This document shows positions 6,359 to 7,645 of a DNA stretch of 7,645 nt, piece after piece. Under the pieces are notes generated by a model. It was not told where the DNA came from. It ran no database searches and saw nothing but the letters and a program-made list of their open reading frames with translations. Both the position numbers and the translations under genes were made by a program. The stretch covers positions 1 through 7,645 of the forward strand of contig DASCPW010000090.1 of the NCBI GenBank assembly GCA_036012725.1, in the 5' to 3' direction. Numbering within the stretch: the first letter of the stretch is position 1; each line of letters opens with the position of its first letter. This DNA comes from GCA-2686765 sp036012725. GTDB lineage: Bacteria; Pseudomonadota; Alphaproteobacteria; Rhodospirillales; 2-02-FULL-58-16.

Positions 6359-7576
6359 CTATTTGCCGAGGATTTTCCGGACTCTGTTGGCGGGGTCCAA
6401 ACGGCCGATCGGCATCATGCCGGAGCCCAGCAGCGGGCGCAGGTAGCCGATGAACTTGGCGGTGACGTCGTTATTGCTTTTGGCGATGTACTTGTCGGCC
6501 ATGACCTTGGTCTTGCCGGCGACGGCTTCCAGCGCGCTCAGCTTGTATTCGGTTGCGTATTCGCCGACCCGGTGAATGGTGACCGAGCCGTTGCGGCCGA
6601 CGAAATGGGCGAACTGGGCGGCCTTTTCGCCGACCTGGCGGGCTTCCTTGCGGTCGATGTGGGAAACACAGCCCAGGAAAGAGCGCTGCAGATAACCGAA
6701 AGTGTCGCCACGGACCCGCTTGATGCCCGTCCGTTCCTTGATGGCGGCGGTCAAAAGGTCGGCGAGGGCGCCGGTACCCGATAGTTGGATATTGCCGTGG
6801 GCGTCCCTTTCCACCTCCGTCGCTAGTTTGCTGACAATGGGCTTGCCAGAGGCATCATGGATGCCTTCGGAGACGGCGATGACGCACCGGCCCAAGCGGG
6901 CGTAAACCTTTTTGATGTCGGCAAGAAAGGCCTTCATGTTGAAAGCGCGCTCCGGCAGGTAGACCAAGTGCGGGCCATCGTTTTGGAAGGAACGGCAAGC
7001 GGTGGAAGCGGCGGTGAGAAAGCCGGCGTGGCGGCCCATGACGACGCCGACATAGATGCCCTTGAGGGCCATGTTGTCCTGATTGATTCCGGCAAACGCA
7101 CTGGCCACGAAACGGGCGGCGGACGGAAAACCCGGCGTGTGGTCGTTGACCGTCAGGTCGTTGTCGATGGTCTTGGGAATATGGATGCCGCGGAGGGGAT
7201 ATTTGGCGGCGGCGGCCTGTTCACTCAAGATGCGAAGAGTGTCTGACGAATCGTTGCCGCCGATGTAGAAAAAGGTACCGATTTCGTGAGCCCGCAAAAC
7301 CTTGAAGATTTCATTGCAGTATTTGGCGTCCGGCTTGTCGCGGGTCGAGCCCAGTGCCGAGCAGGGTGTCCTGGCGACCCGCTCCAGGTTGTGGCTGGTC
7401 TCCTGGGTGAGGTCGATAAAATCCTCGTTGACGATGCCGCTGACGCCGTGCAGGGCACCATAGACCTTTTCCACGCTGGCGAACTTGCGGGATTCTGTCA
7501 GCGCGCCGACCATGGATTCATTGATCACCGCCGTCGGCCCGCCGCCCTGGGCAACAAGTATTTTCCCTTGCAACAT
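6359..7576 (-). CDS. pfp: Pyrophosphate-dependent 6-phosphofructokinase
   Basis: A 405-residue phosphofructokinase on the minus strand, converging on recJ with a 31-base gap. It phosphorylates fructose-6-phosphate to fructose-1,6-bisphosphate. Visible motifs are the N-terminal phosphoryl-donor loop AQGGGPTAVIN (9-19), GGNDS (106-110), PKTIDND (134-140) and MGRHAGFL (180-187). Asp109 (in GGNDS, where ATP enzymes have GGDGS) and Lys135 (in PKTIDND, where ATP enzymes have PGTIDND) are the two residues associated with pyrophosphate instead of ATP as donor, so this is called PPi-dependent. Such enzymes work near equilibrium and can run toward fructose-6-phosphate in gluconeogenesis. Start ATG at 7574-7576 is supported by homology from residue 5 onward and by a GGAGG ten bases upstream. 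No convincing terminator is seen in the convergent gap. Confidence 0.92.
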   Translation of the reverse strand: MLQGKILVAQGGGPTAVINESMVGALTESRKFASVEKVYGALHGVSGIVNEDFIDLTQETSHNLERVARTPCSALGSTRDKPDAKYCNEIFKVLRAHEIGTFFYIGGNDSSDTLRILSEQAAAAKYPLRGIHIPKTIDNDLTVNDHTPGFPSAARFVASAFAGINQDNMALKGIYVGVVMGRHAGFLTAASTACRSFQNDGPHLVYLPERAFNMKAFLADIKKVYARLGRCVIAVSEGIHDASGKPIVSKLATEVERDAHGNIQLSGTGALADLLTAAIKERTGIKRVRGDTFGYLQRSFLGCVSHIDRKEARQVGEKAAQFAHFVGRNGSVTIHRVGEYATEYKLSALEAVAGKTKVMADKYIAKSNNDVTAKFIGYLRPLLGSGMMPIGRLDPANRVRKILGK

Positions 7577-7586
7577 GTTAAGGAGT

Positions 7587-7591
7587 CCTCC
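7587..7591 (-). promoter_or_regulatory. Shine-Dalgarno site of the phosphofructokinase gene
   Basis: GGAGG on the minus strand, ten bases before the ATG at 7576. Spacing is slightly long, but the match is strong and supports this start. The remaining bases up to 7645 would hold the 5' untranslated region and perhaps part of the promoter; no convincing -35/-10 pair is seen before the window ends. Confidence 0.65.
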
Positions 7592-7645
7592 GAAACGATC
7601 TTGAAAACCGACAAATCACTTACCCGCGGTCCACTCACAATGGGG

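Overview
The window looks like chromosomal DNA from an alphaproteobacterium, most likely of the Rhodospirillales type. The evidence is the moderately high GC of the main genes, the similarity of the encoded proteins to alphaproteobacterial families, and the run aminotransferase - homoserine dehydrogenase - GlpX - RecJ, which I recall as a common neighbourhood in that group. The taxonomic call is an inference; no rRNA or other marker is present.

Layout. Positions 1-134 are an AT-rich leader without a recognisable gene. Positions 135-539 encode a small protein with two Sel1-like (TPR-like) repeats and no signal peptide. Positions 540-914 are non-coding and hold a possible terminator hairpin and a larger two-tier inverted repeat. 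A four-gene plus-strand block follows: alaC-type aminotransferase (915-2138), hom (2162-3460), glpX-like (3525-4502) and recJ (4510-6327), with gaps of 23, 64 and 7 bases, so it is probably one transcription unit. A convergent minus-strand gene (6359-7576) encodes a pyrophosphate-dependent phosphofructokinase; its ribosome binding site and part of its upstream region lie at 7577-7645.

Function. The aminotransferase links alanine/pyruvate to glutamate, and Hom makes homoserine for threonine and methionine. GlpX (fructose-1,6-bisphosphatase) and the PPi-dependent phosphofructokinase act on the same step, fructose-6-phosphate to and from fructose-1,6-bisphosphate. RecJ is a 5'-3' single-strand exonuclease of DNA repair that shares the transcript.

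The most interesting observation is that the GlpX-like protein is full length and uninterrupted but has substitutions at several positions expected to bind metal or substrate: Leu92, Pro97, Ala194 and Gln221, where E. coli GlpX has Asp85, Thr90, Asp186 and Glu213. It may be a pseudoenzyme or have a changed activity. The neighbouring PPi-dependent phosphofructokinase catalyses a reversible reaction and could in principle cover the fructose-1,6-bisphosphatase step. No mobile element, CRISPR array, tRNA or rRNA was recognised.
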